DNA of 64,000 bases, from assembly GCA_030148425.1 (NCBI GenBank), contig JASBTM010000017.1:760178-824177 (forward strand), written 5' to 3'. The notes below the pieces were generated by a model. It worked only from the letters and a program-made list of their open reading frames with translations, did no database searches and was not told where the DNA came from. Within the stretch, counting starts at the first letter, position 1; the number at the start of each line of letters is the position of its first letter. Below, piece by piece: positions 42,679-50,752 of the stretch. The translations under genes were made by a program, and so were the position numbers. This DNA comes from Hyphomicrobium sp. (GTDB lineage: Bacteria > Pseudomonadota > Alphaproteobacteria > Rhizobiales > Hyphomicrobiaceae).

Positions 42679-45018
42679 ATGACGCAGCTTGTCGCTTTAC
42701 CAGACGGCACGGAGCTAGCGGGCGATTATAAAATCGTGCGCGTTCTCGGTGCGGGCGGCTTCGGCGTCACCTATCTCGCCGACGAACAGGCGCTGACGCG
42801 AAAAGTCAGTATCAAAGAATATTTCCCGAGCGACTTCGCACTCCGCACCGAAAACCTCGAAGCTACGCCCCGTTCAGAAAGTTGCACCAGCGACTACAAC
42901 TGGGGTCTGGATCGCTTCCTCGAAGAAGCGCAGACCCTGGCGAAGTTCGATCACCACAACATCGTCAAGGTGCATCGCATCTTCCGCGCGAACAACACCG
43001 CCTACATGGTGCTGCGGTTCGAAGAAGGAAAGAGCCTCAAGAACTGGCTCAAGGAGCTCGGCCGGGCGCCGCGTCAGAAGGAACTCGACCAGATCGTCGC
43101 GCCACTGCTCGACGCGCTTGAGGTAATCCATAAGGCCGATTTCCTGCATCGCGACATTGCGCCGGACAACATCATCATCCGCAGCGCCGGCGATCCGGTA
43201 CTGATTGATTTCGGTGCGGCGCGCAGCGACATTGCCGCCCATTCGAAGACAAAAACGGTATCGGCGCTCGTGAAGCCGGGCTACAGCCCTTACGAGCAGT
43301 ATGCCGAGACGAGCCGCCAGCAAGGTCCCTGGTCGGACATCTACGCCTTTGCCGCGACGCTCTATCATGCCGTGACAGGCAAGCGGCCTCCGGATTCGCC
43401 GTCTCGCATGCTCAAGGACGAGATGGTGCCGGTCCGCGACGCGGCACTCGCTGGTTATCGCGCTTCGTTTCTCGCGGCCATCCAACAGGCGCTGGCATTG
43501 TCGGTCGATGCGCGTCCGCGCTCGGTCGCCGAATGGCGTGGCGCGCTTCTGGCTCCAGATCCGGAGAAGCCGGGCCTCTTCCAGCGTTTCAAAGAAAAGA
43601 CCGAAGTTCGCCGCCGCAAAGAAGAAGAGAAGCGCGCAGTAGACGCCATCACCGCTGCGCCCGTGCCGCCACCGCCGGATGCACCGGGCCCCAAGGGCGG
43701 GCTTCTCGATTTCGTTGACGCGCTGAGAGAGCCGTCGGCTGCGAAGAGCAAAGTCAAGGCTCCGACACCGCCTGAGAAAGCTCCGGTCGCGGCGAAAAAG
43801 CCCGCCGCAGAGAAGAAAGCAAAGGCGGAAAGAGCAAAGGTCGAGAAGCCGGCTAAAGCGGTCGAGAAGCTGCCGCCATTACCGCCGCCGCCGCGCGCTG
43901 TCGAGAAAGCGAAGTCGAAGCCGAAGATACGTCCGAAGCCCGATGTGCCGCGACGACCGTTCTCGCGCTGGCTCAAGACCAGGCTCATCGTTGCCGCTGC
44001 CGTTGCGGGTGTCGTGTTCGCGTTCCATGACCGGATCCCGCAGCTGCTGGCTGGGCGGGAGTCGGCGATCACCACCGGAACCATCGGCAAGACCGCTGTC
44101 AATCCCGATCCGACGCTGACGGAGACTGCCGAAATCAAAGCCTATAGCGCGCCGATCGAACGGCTAGCGCTGAGCGGCGACGGACATTTGATCGTGACTG
44201 CTGCGCACGAGCCGCAACTCAAGATCTGGTCCTACGACACGCGCTATCAGCTCGCGACGATTCCGCTCGAAGACGGCCCTGCGGTATCGCTTGCGGTCCG
44301 CAACAACCGCGTCGTGACCGGGCACGCGAATGGCGTCGTCGCGGTCTATGATCTCGATTCCAAGCATCGCCTCTACCGGTTCAAGCGGAACGACGCCACG
44401 ATCTGGGCTGTCGACTTTGTCGGCTCTGAGGATCGGATCGCGGCCGCGAGCCATGACTGGACCGTGGCGCTGTGGGAGACGGCGTTCGAGAGCGCCCCGG
44501 TTGCTGTACTCGAGGGCCACGAGAATGCCGTCCAGGCACTCGCCGTCGATCCGTCCGGGCGATGGATCGCATCCGGCGGCGCGGATCGCGCCGTGCGTAT
44601 CTGGAGCGCCGAAACAAAAGACATGCGGCGGCTCTATCGCAACAACTCCGATTTCATCTCGTCACTGGTTTTCTCGCCGGACGGAACGACGCTCGCGACG
44701 GGAAGCCTGGACGGAACCGTCAAGCTGCTTTCGATGAATTCCTACCGAATGCAGCGGACGCTGAGTGGACATAATGCGCGCATCACATCGCTCGCCTTTG
44801 CGGGTGCGGGCGATCTGTTCGCCTCTGCATCGGAAGACGGCGTCGTACGGGTGAGAAACCTCAAACGGCCACGGACGTACTTGCCATTGAACGGCCTCGG
44901 AACAGGCGCAACGACCGTCGCGTTCTCGAACGATGGGCGGACGCTTCTGACCGGGGGGCAAGATGGCGTCATAAGGTTGTGGTCGCTCCCCGAAGCGCAG
45001 GTTGCCCAGCGCAATTAG
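42679..45018 (+). CDS. Membrane Ser/Thr protein kinase with WD40 repeats
   Basis: A 779-residue kinase. Kinase domain, residues 15-285: glycine loop VLGAGGFGVTY (22-32), Lys46 in VSIKEYFP, catalytic loop HRDIAPDN (157-164), DFGAA (177-181) and PGYSPYEQY in the activation segment. A Lys/Pro/Ala-rich linker (about 300-430) leads to one transmembrane helix (LIVAAAVAGVVFAFH near 435-450), and residues 485-779 carry about six WD40-type blades (for example VAVDPSGRWIASGGADRAVR-like units). The blades would be periplasmic if the helix is spanned once. It is divergent from two FHA genes and a PP2C gene: a full write-read-erase phosphorylation set. Confidence 0.93.
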   Translation: MTQLVALPDGTELAGDYKIVRVLGAGGFGVTYLADEQALTRKVSIKEYFPSDFALRTENLEATPRSESCTSDYNWGLDRFLEEAQTLAKFDHHNIVKVHRIFRANNTAYMVLRFEEGKSLKNWLKELGRAPRQKELDQIVAPLLDALEVIHKADFLHRDIAPDNIIIRSAGDPVLIDFGAARSDIAAHSKTKTVSALVKPGYSPYEQYAETSRQQGPWSDIYAFAATLYHAVTGKRPPDSPSRMLKDEMVPVRDAALAGYRASFLAAIQQALALSVDARPRSVAEWRGALLAPDPEKPGLFQRFKEKTEVRRRKEEEKRAVDAITAAPVPPPPDAPGPKGGLLDFVDALREPSAAKSKVKAPTPPEKAPVAAKKPAAEKKAKAERAKVEKPAKAVEKLPPLPPPPRAVEKAKSKPKIRPKPDVPRRPFSRWLKTRLIVAAAVAGVVFAFHDRIPQLLAGRESAITTGTIGKTAVNPDPTLTETAEIKAYSAPIERLALSGDGHLIVTAAHEPQLKIWSYDTRYQLATIPLEDGPAVSLAVRNNRVVTGHANGVVAVYDLDSKHRLYRFKRNDATIWAVDFVGSEDRIAAASHDWTVALWETAFESAPVAVLEGHENAVQALAVDPSGRWIASGGADRAVRIWSAETKDMRRLYRNNSDFISSLVFSPDGTTLATGSLDGTVKLLSMNSYRMQRTLSGHNARITSLAFAGAGDLFASASEDGVVRVRNLKRPRTYLPLNGLGTGATTVAFSNDGRTLLTGGQDGVIRLWSLPEAQVAQRN

Positions 45019-45156
45019 GTTGGTTCGGCTTGCGAGCATCCAGCCACCGCCTTAGACGGTCATGAAAAGCTTGTTGGCGGCTCTATAAGAGACAAAGGGC
45101 TGCCATCATTCGCCCGAAAATGCAAAAATACGAATCTTGTGGGGAGGGTGCGCTCG

Positions 45157-46338
45157 ATGTTCGGGTGGCGCAGACGAAGCGAAGGCTTTGAGTGGAAGGA
45201 GTATGTGCGCACGACAGTTCTCGTTCGCCGCGCCGACCGTCAGCGCCGTCTTGAAGACGCGCGCCTTGCCGCCATCGAGAAGGTCAAGAACGTTGCGGAT
45301 GCCGGTGTCGATGCCGGTCGCGCGGGAGCTTCGGCTGCGAAGAGCGGGGTTCTTCAGGTTCTGTCGTTCATCGGCCATGCGCTCGCAGATATCGCAATCG
45401 CGATCTTCTGGTTTTTCGTACGGTGGGTTCGATTTGCCTGGGGCGTCACGAAAGACGCGCTATCTGCGCTGCTGAAACCTCTGCAAGCGGCAATCCAGAT
45501 TCCAGCCAATGCCGCGCGCGATAAAATCAAGTTGATGCCCGATGTCGCGCGGAAATTTCCCATCAAAGCGCATCACCTCATCAGTGCGGCGCTGGTGCTT
45601 GGGCTGATTTACGTCGGTGGTCCAATGCTGCGAAGCGCGGACGGCATCAGCGCGCCGGGTCTCGACATTTCTTCCGGCACGACATCCGCAGCAGCTCCGA
45701 TCGACGCCGCGCATCAGGTCACGATTTCAAACGAGATTTCGGGGTCTGCCGCAGCGCTGACGGGCGATACGCTCCGCGTCGACCGAACCCTCGTGCGTCT
45801 GGAAGGTGTCGAGGCGCCTCCGTCCGCGCAGCCGTGCTACCGCGAGAACGGGCGCCGCTGGAATTGCGCATCGGCGGCTCGCGCGGCGCTCAACAAGCTC
45901 GTTCGCGGGCGTCAGGTTCGCTGCACGGCTTCCGGTCAGGACCAAGAGGGGCGCACGCTCGCGCACTGCCTCACCGATGGTTCGAAAGATATTGCGACCG
46001 ACCTCGTCCGTGACGGTTACGTCTTCGCGACCGACACCTCGTTTTTCAGTTCGCTTGCGGGCGACGAAAGCACCGCTCGCGAAGCCAAGCGCGGCATCTG
46101 GCAAGGCGAGATCGTTCGTCCTCAGGAATGGCGCGATGAAGCCTGGGAAACCGCCAAGCGCGGCGCTCCGGACGGCTGTCCCATCAAGGGCGTCGTCAGG
46201 GCGTCTACGAAGATCTACGCGCTGCCGTGGTCGGATGCCTACGCCGATGCGCGCGTCAGGCCGGAGAAAGGCGGACGTTGGTTCTGCAGCGAGGACGACG
46301 CGAAGGCCGCCGGGTTCGCACCGTGGGACAAGTCCTAA
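45157..46338 (+). CDS. Membrane-anchored SNase-like protein, probably inactive
   Basis: A 393-residue protein with a charged N-terminus, two hydrophobic segments (about 75-105 and 145-165) and a C-terminal staphylococcal-nuclease-like domain (about 205-310) followed by a Cys-containing extension (GCPIKGVVRASTKIYALPWS...WFCSEDDAKAAGF). In the nuclease motif R-x4-D-x2-E, the sequence reads VRLEGVEAPPS: Arg is kept, Asp is Glu and the catalytic Glu is Pro, so normal catalysis is doubtful. The ATG at 45157 with GGAGG upstream is preferred to a GTG six codons earlier. It follows the kinase gene by 138 bases and may belong to the same unit. Confidence 0.85.
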   Translation: MFGWRRRSEGFEWKEYVRTTVLVRRADRQRRLEDARLAAIEKVKNVADAGVDAGRAGASAAKSGVLQVLSFIGHALADIAIAIFWFFVRWVRFAWGVTKDALSALLKPLQAAIQIPANAARDKIKLMPDVARKFPIKAHHLISAALVLGLIYVGGPMLRSADGISAPGLDISSGTTSAAAPIDAAHQVTISNEISGSAAALTGDTLRVDRTLVRLEGVEAPPSAQPCYRENGRRWNCASAARAALNKLVRGRQVRCTASGQDQEGRTLAHCLTDGSKDIATDLVRDGYVFATDTSFFSSLAGDESTAREAKRGIWQGEIVRPQEWRDEAWETAKRGAPDGCPIKGVVRASTKIYALPWSDAYADARVRPEKGGRWFCSEDDAKAAGFAPWDKS

Positions 46339-46359
46339 GCTCGGAGAGACGTGCCGACA

Positions 46360-46390
46360 AAAAAATCCCGCAGCCGGGGGAGACTGCGGG
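46360..46390 (-). terminator. Minus-strand terminator in the gap after the SNase-like gene
   Basis: CCCGCAG (46367-46373) pairs with CTGCGGG (46384-46390) and on the minus strand is followed by a run of seven Ts (the A-run just left of the stem). It therefore stops leftward transcription, although the nearest long gene on its left runs rightward. It may serve both directions poorly. Confidence 0.7.
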
Positions 46391-46730
46391 GGCATGAGAT
46401 CTTGACGCCATGGGGACGTGGGACGGCGTAAGATCTACACGGACTATACAGCTACCGGTCGTATGCGATTCAAGTGAATCGTGCCTCCATTTCTATTTTT
46501 GACGCCAAGATGTGGCTTTCCAGTTTGGAATTGGTGCTCTGTCGCCACCGCTCGCCTGACAACTTCTCCAATAGATTCAATGGATGCCGCCTTGCTGTGG
46601 TGAGAACACATCAGTTTGCGGGCGGACGCGGATGGATAGCCATTCCGCTGGGCTGAGAACTGAGCTATCGGGACTCTGGTCGAACGGGCGATGTGCGCAA
46701 CCTTAAGTCCTTAGCGAGACAGCCGGCCAA

Positions 46731-46919
46731 TTATCGCCTGCGTAGCCGCGATGGGGGTCCGCTAAGCGGCTTCCATTCCTCGATGAAAACGGCCCCGCGT
46801 TTCTGCTCCGAGGAATAGTCCGCGACCGTGAATCCGCGTTGCAAATAAATCCGTGCGCAAAGATCTTTCGACGGATCGAATTCAAATTCTCCTTTAGCTC
46901 GCACAAGTCTCGGAGACAT
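46731..46919 (-). CDS. Possible small protein, 62 residues
   Basis: An open frame beginning MSPRLVRAKGEFEFDPSKDL, with a balanced amino-acid make-up (CARIYLQRGFTVADYSSEQK) that looks more protein-like than the surrounding frames, and a leftward terminator about 340 bases downstream. I do not recognise the family, and no good ribosome binding site stands before the ATG. It may be a real small gene or the remnant of a longer one. Confidence 0.3.
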   Translation of the reverse strand: MSPRLVRAKGEFEFDPSKDLCARIYLQRGFTVADYSSEQKRGAVFIEEWKPLSGPPSRLRRR

Positions 46920-47058
46920 CAGCCAGAAGTCTGTGTTGCAGATTCACACCATCGTTTTTTCTGAACAGGCAAACAATGGTCAGAGTGCTCCCTGTTTTCA
47001 GTTGCTGTCGCTAAAGTGCGGACCACTAGGGGCACGGGCGTTAGTAACCAGAGGGGTT

Positions 47059-48429
47059 ATGTTTATGTTGCGCAGACTGGTACTGGGGCTGTGCGCCGTT
47101 TTGGCCACGGGCGCCGCAGAGTTAGGCGGCGTGGGAACAGTGGCCGTTGTAGGATCGATCGCGGGTATCGCGGGCCTGACGACAAATGCGACGAATGCCG
47201 ACGCCCAGTCCTGGCGCAGTCGGCACCACCGCCACCGGCATCGCTACCACTATCGCCGGGGCGATCAGCTCATTCTCATTGCTGAGACCGACGTCGATCT
47301 CTCTCTCGACCGCTATACGATCGATGTGCGGCAAGCTAAAGGCGCGTACAAAGGCCTTCGCATCAAGAATGCGATGGGCAAGCTCTTCGACGTCCGGCGC
47401 GTGCAGATCGTCTATAGCGACGGCAGCGTATGGAACGAAGACCGCCAGATTGACATGTATTGGGGCGAGCGCAGCCGGCCCATCAATCCGACCTATGAAA
47501 GCAAATTCATAGATCAAATCATCATCGAGCAGTCGCCGGGCTACGGCCGCGGACGCCTGCAGATCATCGGTATTCAAGATCGGGAAGGCCGCAGTATGGA
47601 CCGTTCGGGCCGCGACAGCGGTCCGCCGGGCTACGACCGGCCGCCACACAACAACTCCGGCATCTCTGTGCGACCGACCGTACCTGTCGCGACGCCGGCA
47701 AGGCCCGGCGAGCAGACGCCCGGCGGAGACGTCCTGTTCGGCGCCCAGTATGTCGGCTTCTTGACCGACCGCGATGTCATCCGGGTCGGTCCGGAAATTG
47801 GAAAGTTCGCGAAGATTCGCCTTCGCGTCCTCGATAACGACATCCACATCAACGAAATGAAGATCGTGTATGCGAATGGCGAAAGCGATACGCTGGCGAT
47901 CAACGCCGACATTCCGAAGAATTCTCGGACGAACTGGATCGACCTCCGAGGCGATCGCTTCATCCGCGAGATCCAGCTTGTTTACCGTGCGCGGCCGAGC
48001 TTCAACGGGCAGGCACGGATCGAGCTCTTCGGACAATACGCTCCGGGCTGGCTCGGACCGAACGGCGAGGGCCGCAAATATAACCAGGGCTGGGTGCTGC
48101 TCGGCGCGCAGACGGCAGGCTTCATCGGCTTCGACAAGGATATCATTCCGGTCGCAAGCAACGAGGGCGGCTTCCGGCGCTTGAGGGTCACGGTCCGCGA
48201 CCGCGCGATTACCCTTAACGAGATCAAGGTGGTCTATAGGGACGGCGAGGAAGAGGCCGTTCCGATCCGGACACGCGTCGATGCGGGCGGTACTTTCGGA
48301 CCGATCGATATTCGTGGGGGACGGCGCGGGGCCATCGACCATATCGAAGCCAAGTACCGGTCGAGATTCTTCGATTCCTCGGCGAAGGGCAAAGGCTCGG
48401 CTATCGTGGAAATCTGGGGCCAGCACTAA
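47059..48429 (+). CDS. Secreted protein with three tandem beta-rich repeats (DUF2541-like)
   Basis: A 456-residue exported protein. A signal peptide (MFMLRRLVLGLCAVLATGAA and onward) is followed by a His/Arg-rich stretch (SRHHRHRHRYHYRRG) and three repeats of about 105 residues. Each repeat starts with LI/LFGAQ-like text, has a segment of the type IRLRVLDNDIHINEMKIVY or LRVTVRDRAITLNEIKVVY, an IDLRG/IDIRGGR turn, and ends with a strand such as ARIELFGQY or AIVEIWGQH. The middle repeat is preceded by a Pro-rich linker. The pattern resembles DUF2541-type proteins; function unknown. The ATG at 47059 is chosen because the upstream extension shows no signal peptide. Confidence 0.82.
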   Translation: MFMLRRLVLGLCAVLATGAAELGGVGTVAVVGSIAGIAGLTTNATNADAQSWRSRHHRHRHRYHYRRGDQLILIAETDVDLSLDRYTIDVRQAKGAYKGLRIKNAMGKLFDVRRVQIVYSDGSVWNEDRQIDMYWGERSRPINPTYESKFIDQIIIEQSPGYGRGRLQIIGIQDREGRSMDRSGRDSGPPGYDRPPHNNSGISVRPTVPVATPARPGEQTPGGDVLFGAQYVGFLTDRDVIRVGPEIGKFAKIRLRVLDNDIHINEMKIVYANGESDTLAINADIPKNSRTNWIDLRGDRFIREIQLVYRARPSFNGQARIELFGQYAPGWLGPNGEGRKYNQGWVLLGAQTAGFIGFDKDIIPVASNEGGFRRLRVTVRDRAITLNEIKVVYRDGEEEAVPIRTRVDAGGTFGPIDIRGGRRGAIDHIEAKYRSRFFDSSAKGKGSAIVEIWGQH

Positions 48430-48467
48430 GGCCGCGAGGCGATTGGCCGCCAACGAGACGAATCAGA

Positions 48468-48498
48468 AGGGCCGGGCACAATCCGGCCCTCTTTTTTT
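48468..48498 (+). terminator. Rho-independent terminator after the repeat protein
   Basis: AGGGCCGG and CCGGCCCT form a perfect 8-base-pair stem with a seven-base loop, followed by C and seven Ts. It starts 38 bases after the stop codon at 48429. Confidence 0.92.
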
Positions 48499-48655
48499 CG
48501 CACCAATGCCCGGCGGCCGGACAACGCGGCACTTTTGCGCAGGAATCGCGGTGTTTCGCATGCTTATCTGCCTTAAATGACGTCAACAGCGTTTCGCGCG
48601 GCGGCTCGAATATGCTACGCGACGCGCTATTATTGCGCGGCTGTCGATTCCACTT

Positions 48656-49765
48656 GTGGGGGACAATGCTTTGAACGTGAGCCTTAAGCAGCCGCTACAG
48701 GCGGAGAGTCGAGTTGACGCCGCGATGCGCGAGCGGCTTTCAACTCCCGAAGCAATGCCCGAGACGCAAAAGCAGCGCGTGCGCCGGCTGGCGGCCCATT
48801 GCCAAAAGTACCGCGGCTCGGTTCCGCGCCTGGCTGTTCAGCAGCTGCTGACGACGCTTGTCCCGTTCGTGCTGATCATCGGAGTTATGTTCGCCACGGT
48901 CGAGCATGCCTATTGGTTGACGTTGCTGCTGGCGGTTCCCGCGGCGGGCCTGCTCGTCAGGGCCTTCATCATTCAGCACGATTGCGGCCATGGGTCGTTC
49001 TTCGCGTCACGATCGCTCAACGATTTCGTCGGCCGCTCAATGAGTTTGCTCACGCTGGCGCCCTATGGATTGTGGCGCCGCGAGCATGCCCAGCACCACG
49101 CGACATCCGGAAACCTCGATCGCCGGGGCGTGGGCGATATCGAAACGATAACGGTTGCCGAATATCAGAAGCTTTCGACGTTCGGAAAGCTGCACTACAA
49201 GCTGTACCGCAATCCGCTGTTTCTGTTCGGCCTCGGTGTTCCGGCTTATTTCGTCATCATTCAGCGGTTGCCATGGCTTCACTCATTGCCGCCGCGCGAC
49301 GCATGGAAGAGCGTGCTGGCGCTGAATGTCGGCCTGTTCGCGCTTTACGCGCCGCTCTGCTACATCTTCGGGGTCGCCAACGTTCTTTGGGTCGGCTTGC
49401 CGGTGCTGCACATTGCAGCGGCCACCGGCGGATGGCTGTTCTTTATTCAACATCAATTCGAAGAAACCACCTGGGAGAAGGCCGAGGGCTGGGATTTTCA
49501 GGTCGCGGCTTTGCTCGGCTCTTCCTATTACGATCTGCCGAAGGTGCTGAACTGGTTCACTGGCAACATTGGCCTGCACCACATTCACCATCTCAACAGC
49601 ATGATACCGAATTACCGGCTGATGGCGTGCCTCGAATCCAGCCCGGAGCTGAAATCGATCAATCGCTTGACGCTTCGGGAAAGCCTTCGCTGCACGCGGC
49701 TGAAGCTCTGGGATGAAGATCGGCACAGGCTCATCGGTTTCGATGAGCTTCCTGCTGCGATCTGA
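48656..49765 (+). CDS. Membrane fatty acid desaturase
   Basis: A di-iron desaturase that introduces a double bond into acyl chains. The three His boxes are intact: HDCGH (108-112), HAQHH (144-148) and HHIHH (308-312), between four main hydrophobic segments. Length 369 is normal for acyl-lipid desaturases of the delta-12 type; position specificity is not readable. The start is unsure: GTG at 48656, or TTG at 48671 with a GGGGGA box, or the ATG 23 codons in. It is preceded by the terminator and 32 bases precede prmB, so the two may be cotranscribed. Confidence 0.92.
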   Translation: MGDNALNVSLKQPLQAESRVDAAMRERLSTPEAMPETQKQRVRRLAAHCQKYRGSVPRLAVQQLLTTLVPFVLIIGVMFATVEHAYWLTLLLAVPAAGLLVRAFIIQHDCGHGSFFASRSLNDFVGRSMSLLTLAPYGLWRREHAQHHATSGNLDRRGVGDIETITVAEYQKLSTFGKLHYKLYRNPLFLFGLGVPAYFVIIQRLPWLHSLPPRDAWKSVLALNVGLFALYAPLCYIFGVANVLWVGLPVLHIAAATGGWLFFIQHQFEETTWEKAEGWDFQVAALLGSSYYDLPKVLNWFTGNIGLHHIHHLNSMIPNYRLMACLESSPELKSINRLTLRESLRCTRLKLWDEDRHRLIGFDELPAAI

Positions 49766-49797
49766 GACCCTTTATTGACTGTTGCCGGCGCAGGGAC

Positions 49798-50733
49798 ATG
49801 ACCACAAACGCCAATCGAGCGCCGGTTGACGAGATCATCACGGTTCGTGACTGGCTGAGGTATGCCGTCACGACGATGTCCCGGGCGCGGCTGACCTACG
49901 GCCACGGCACGTCGAACGCGATTGACGAAGCTGCCTTTCTTATCCTCTCGTCTCTCGAGCTTCCCATCGACGACGTCAATCCGTGGCTCGATTGCCGTCT
50001 GACCCTCGCCGAACGCGAAGGCATTGCCTCGCTCGTCTCACGGCGGATCGAGACGCGCAAACCCGCGGCATACCTGACGAATACCGCTTACATCCAAGGT
50101 CACAAATTCTACGTCGACGAACGCGTGATCGTACCCCGGTCTTTCATCGGCGAATTGATTGGCCAAGACGGGCTAGCGGCCATCGTTCCAGATCCGCTGG
50201 CGATTACGCGCGTGCTCGACCTCTGCACGGGCTCCGGATGTCTTGCCATCCTGGCCGCCGAGGCGTTCCCGAACGCGGACGTTGACGCCAGCGATATTTC
50301 GGCCGACGCGCTGGAGGTGGCGAAGCGAAACATTCGCGATTACGAGCTTGGCGCTCGCGTCCGCACGTTCCAGGCAGACCTGTTCGACGGCCTACCGCCG
50401 GCCCAATATGACCTCATCATCTCTAATCCCCCGTACGTAACGGCTGACGCCGTCGCGGCTTTTCCGGATGAATACCGGGCGGAGCCGACGCTTGCACATC
50501 TGGGCGGTGCAGACGGGATGGACCTCGTGCATCGCATCTTGAAGGATGCTCCTGCGCGCCTCACCGAAGAGGGCAGCCTTATCGTCGAGATCGGCGATGG
50601 TCAGGAGGCGCTGGAAGCGGCGCGGCCCGATCTACCGTTCCTTTGGCTCGACACCGAGACGAGCAGAGACGAGGTCTTCGCACTGTTCGCAAAAGACCTT
50701 TTATCCCCTGCCGCGAATAAGCGGAAACGCTGA
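49798..50733 (+). CDS. prmB: PrmB, ribosomal protein L3 glutamine methyltransferase
   Basis: PrmB methylates a Gln of ribosomal protein L3 using S-adenosylmethionine. The N-terminal helical domain (VRDWLRYAVTTMSRARLTYG) and the sequence AAYLTNTAYIQGHKFYVDER leading to VIVPRSFIGELI separate it from PrmC, which modifies release factors. The SAM-binding motif is VLDLCTGSGCLAILAAEAFP and the catalytic NPPY is in LIISNPPYVTADA. Length 311 is normal. It converges with ppc, 19 bases apart. Confidence 0.93.
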   Translation: MTTNANRAPVDEIITVRDWLRYAVTTMSRARLTYGHGTSNAIDEAAFLILSSLELPIDDVNPWLDCRLTLAEREGIASLVSRRIETRKPAAYLTNTAYIQGHKFYVDERVIVPRSFIGELIGQDGLAAIVPDPLAITRVLDLCTGSGCLAILAAEAFPNADVDASDISADALEVAKRNIRDYELGARVRTFQADLFDGLPPAQYDLIISNPPYVTADAVAAFPDEYRAEPTLAHLGGADGMDLVHRILKDAPARLTEEGSLIVEIGDGQEALEAARPDLPFLWLDTETSRDEVFALFAKDLLSPAANKRKR

Positions 50734-50752
50734 GCAACAGACCGAGCAGGCT

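Larger units (their letters stand above)
46339..47058. other. Sparse intergenic stretch
   Basis: About 720 bases between two plus-strand genes. I see a minus-strand terminator near its left end, one possible small minus-strand gene (listed separately) and no RNA gene or repeat. A short plus-strand open frame at 46474-46656 has no ribosome binding site and an unconvincing composition. The last 100 bases should hold the promoter of the secreted repeat protein. Confidence 0.5.

Noticed and set aside
46474..46656. A plus-strand frame of 60 codons in the gap after the SNase-like gene
   Set aside because: No ribosome binding site, no promoter and no protein-like pattern.
47122..48453. A minus-strand open frame of about 440 codons opposite the secreted repeat protein
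   Set aside because: The plus strand has a signal peptide, internal repeats and a terminator; the opposite frame has none of these.
49798..50733. PrmC, release-factor methyltransferase
   Set aside because: The stretch leading into FYVDERVIVPRS and the N-terminal domain match PrmB, the ribosomal L3 enzyme.
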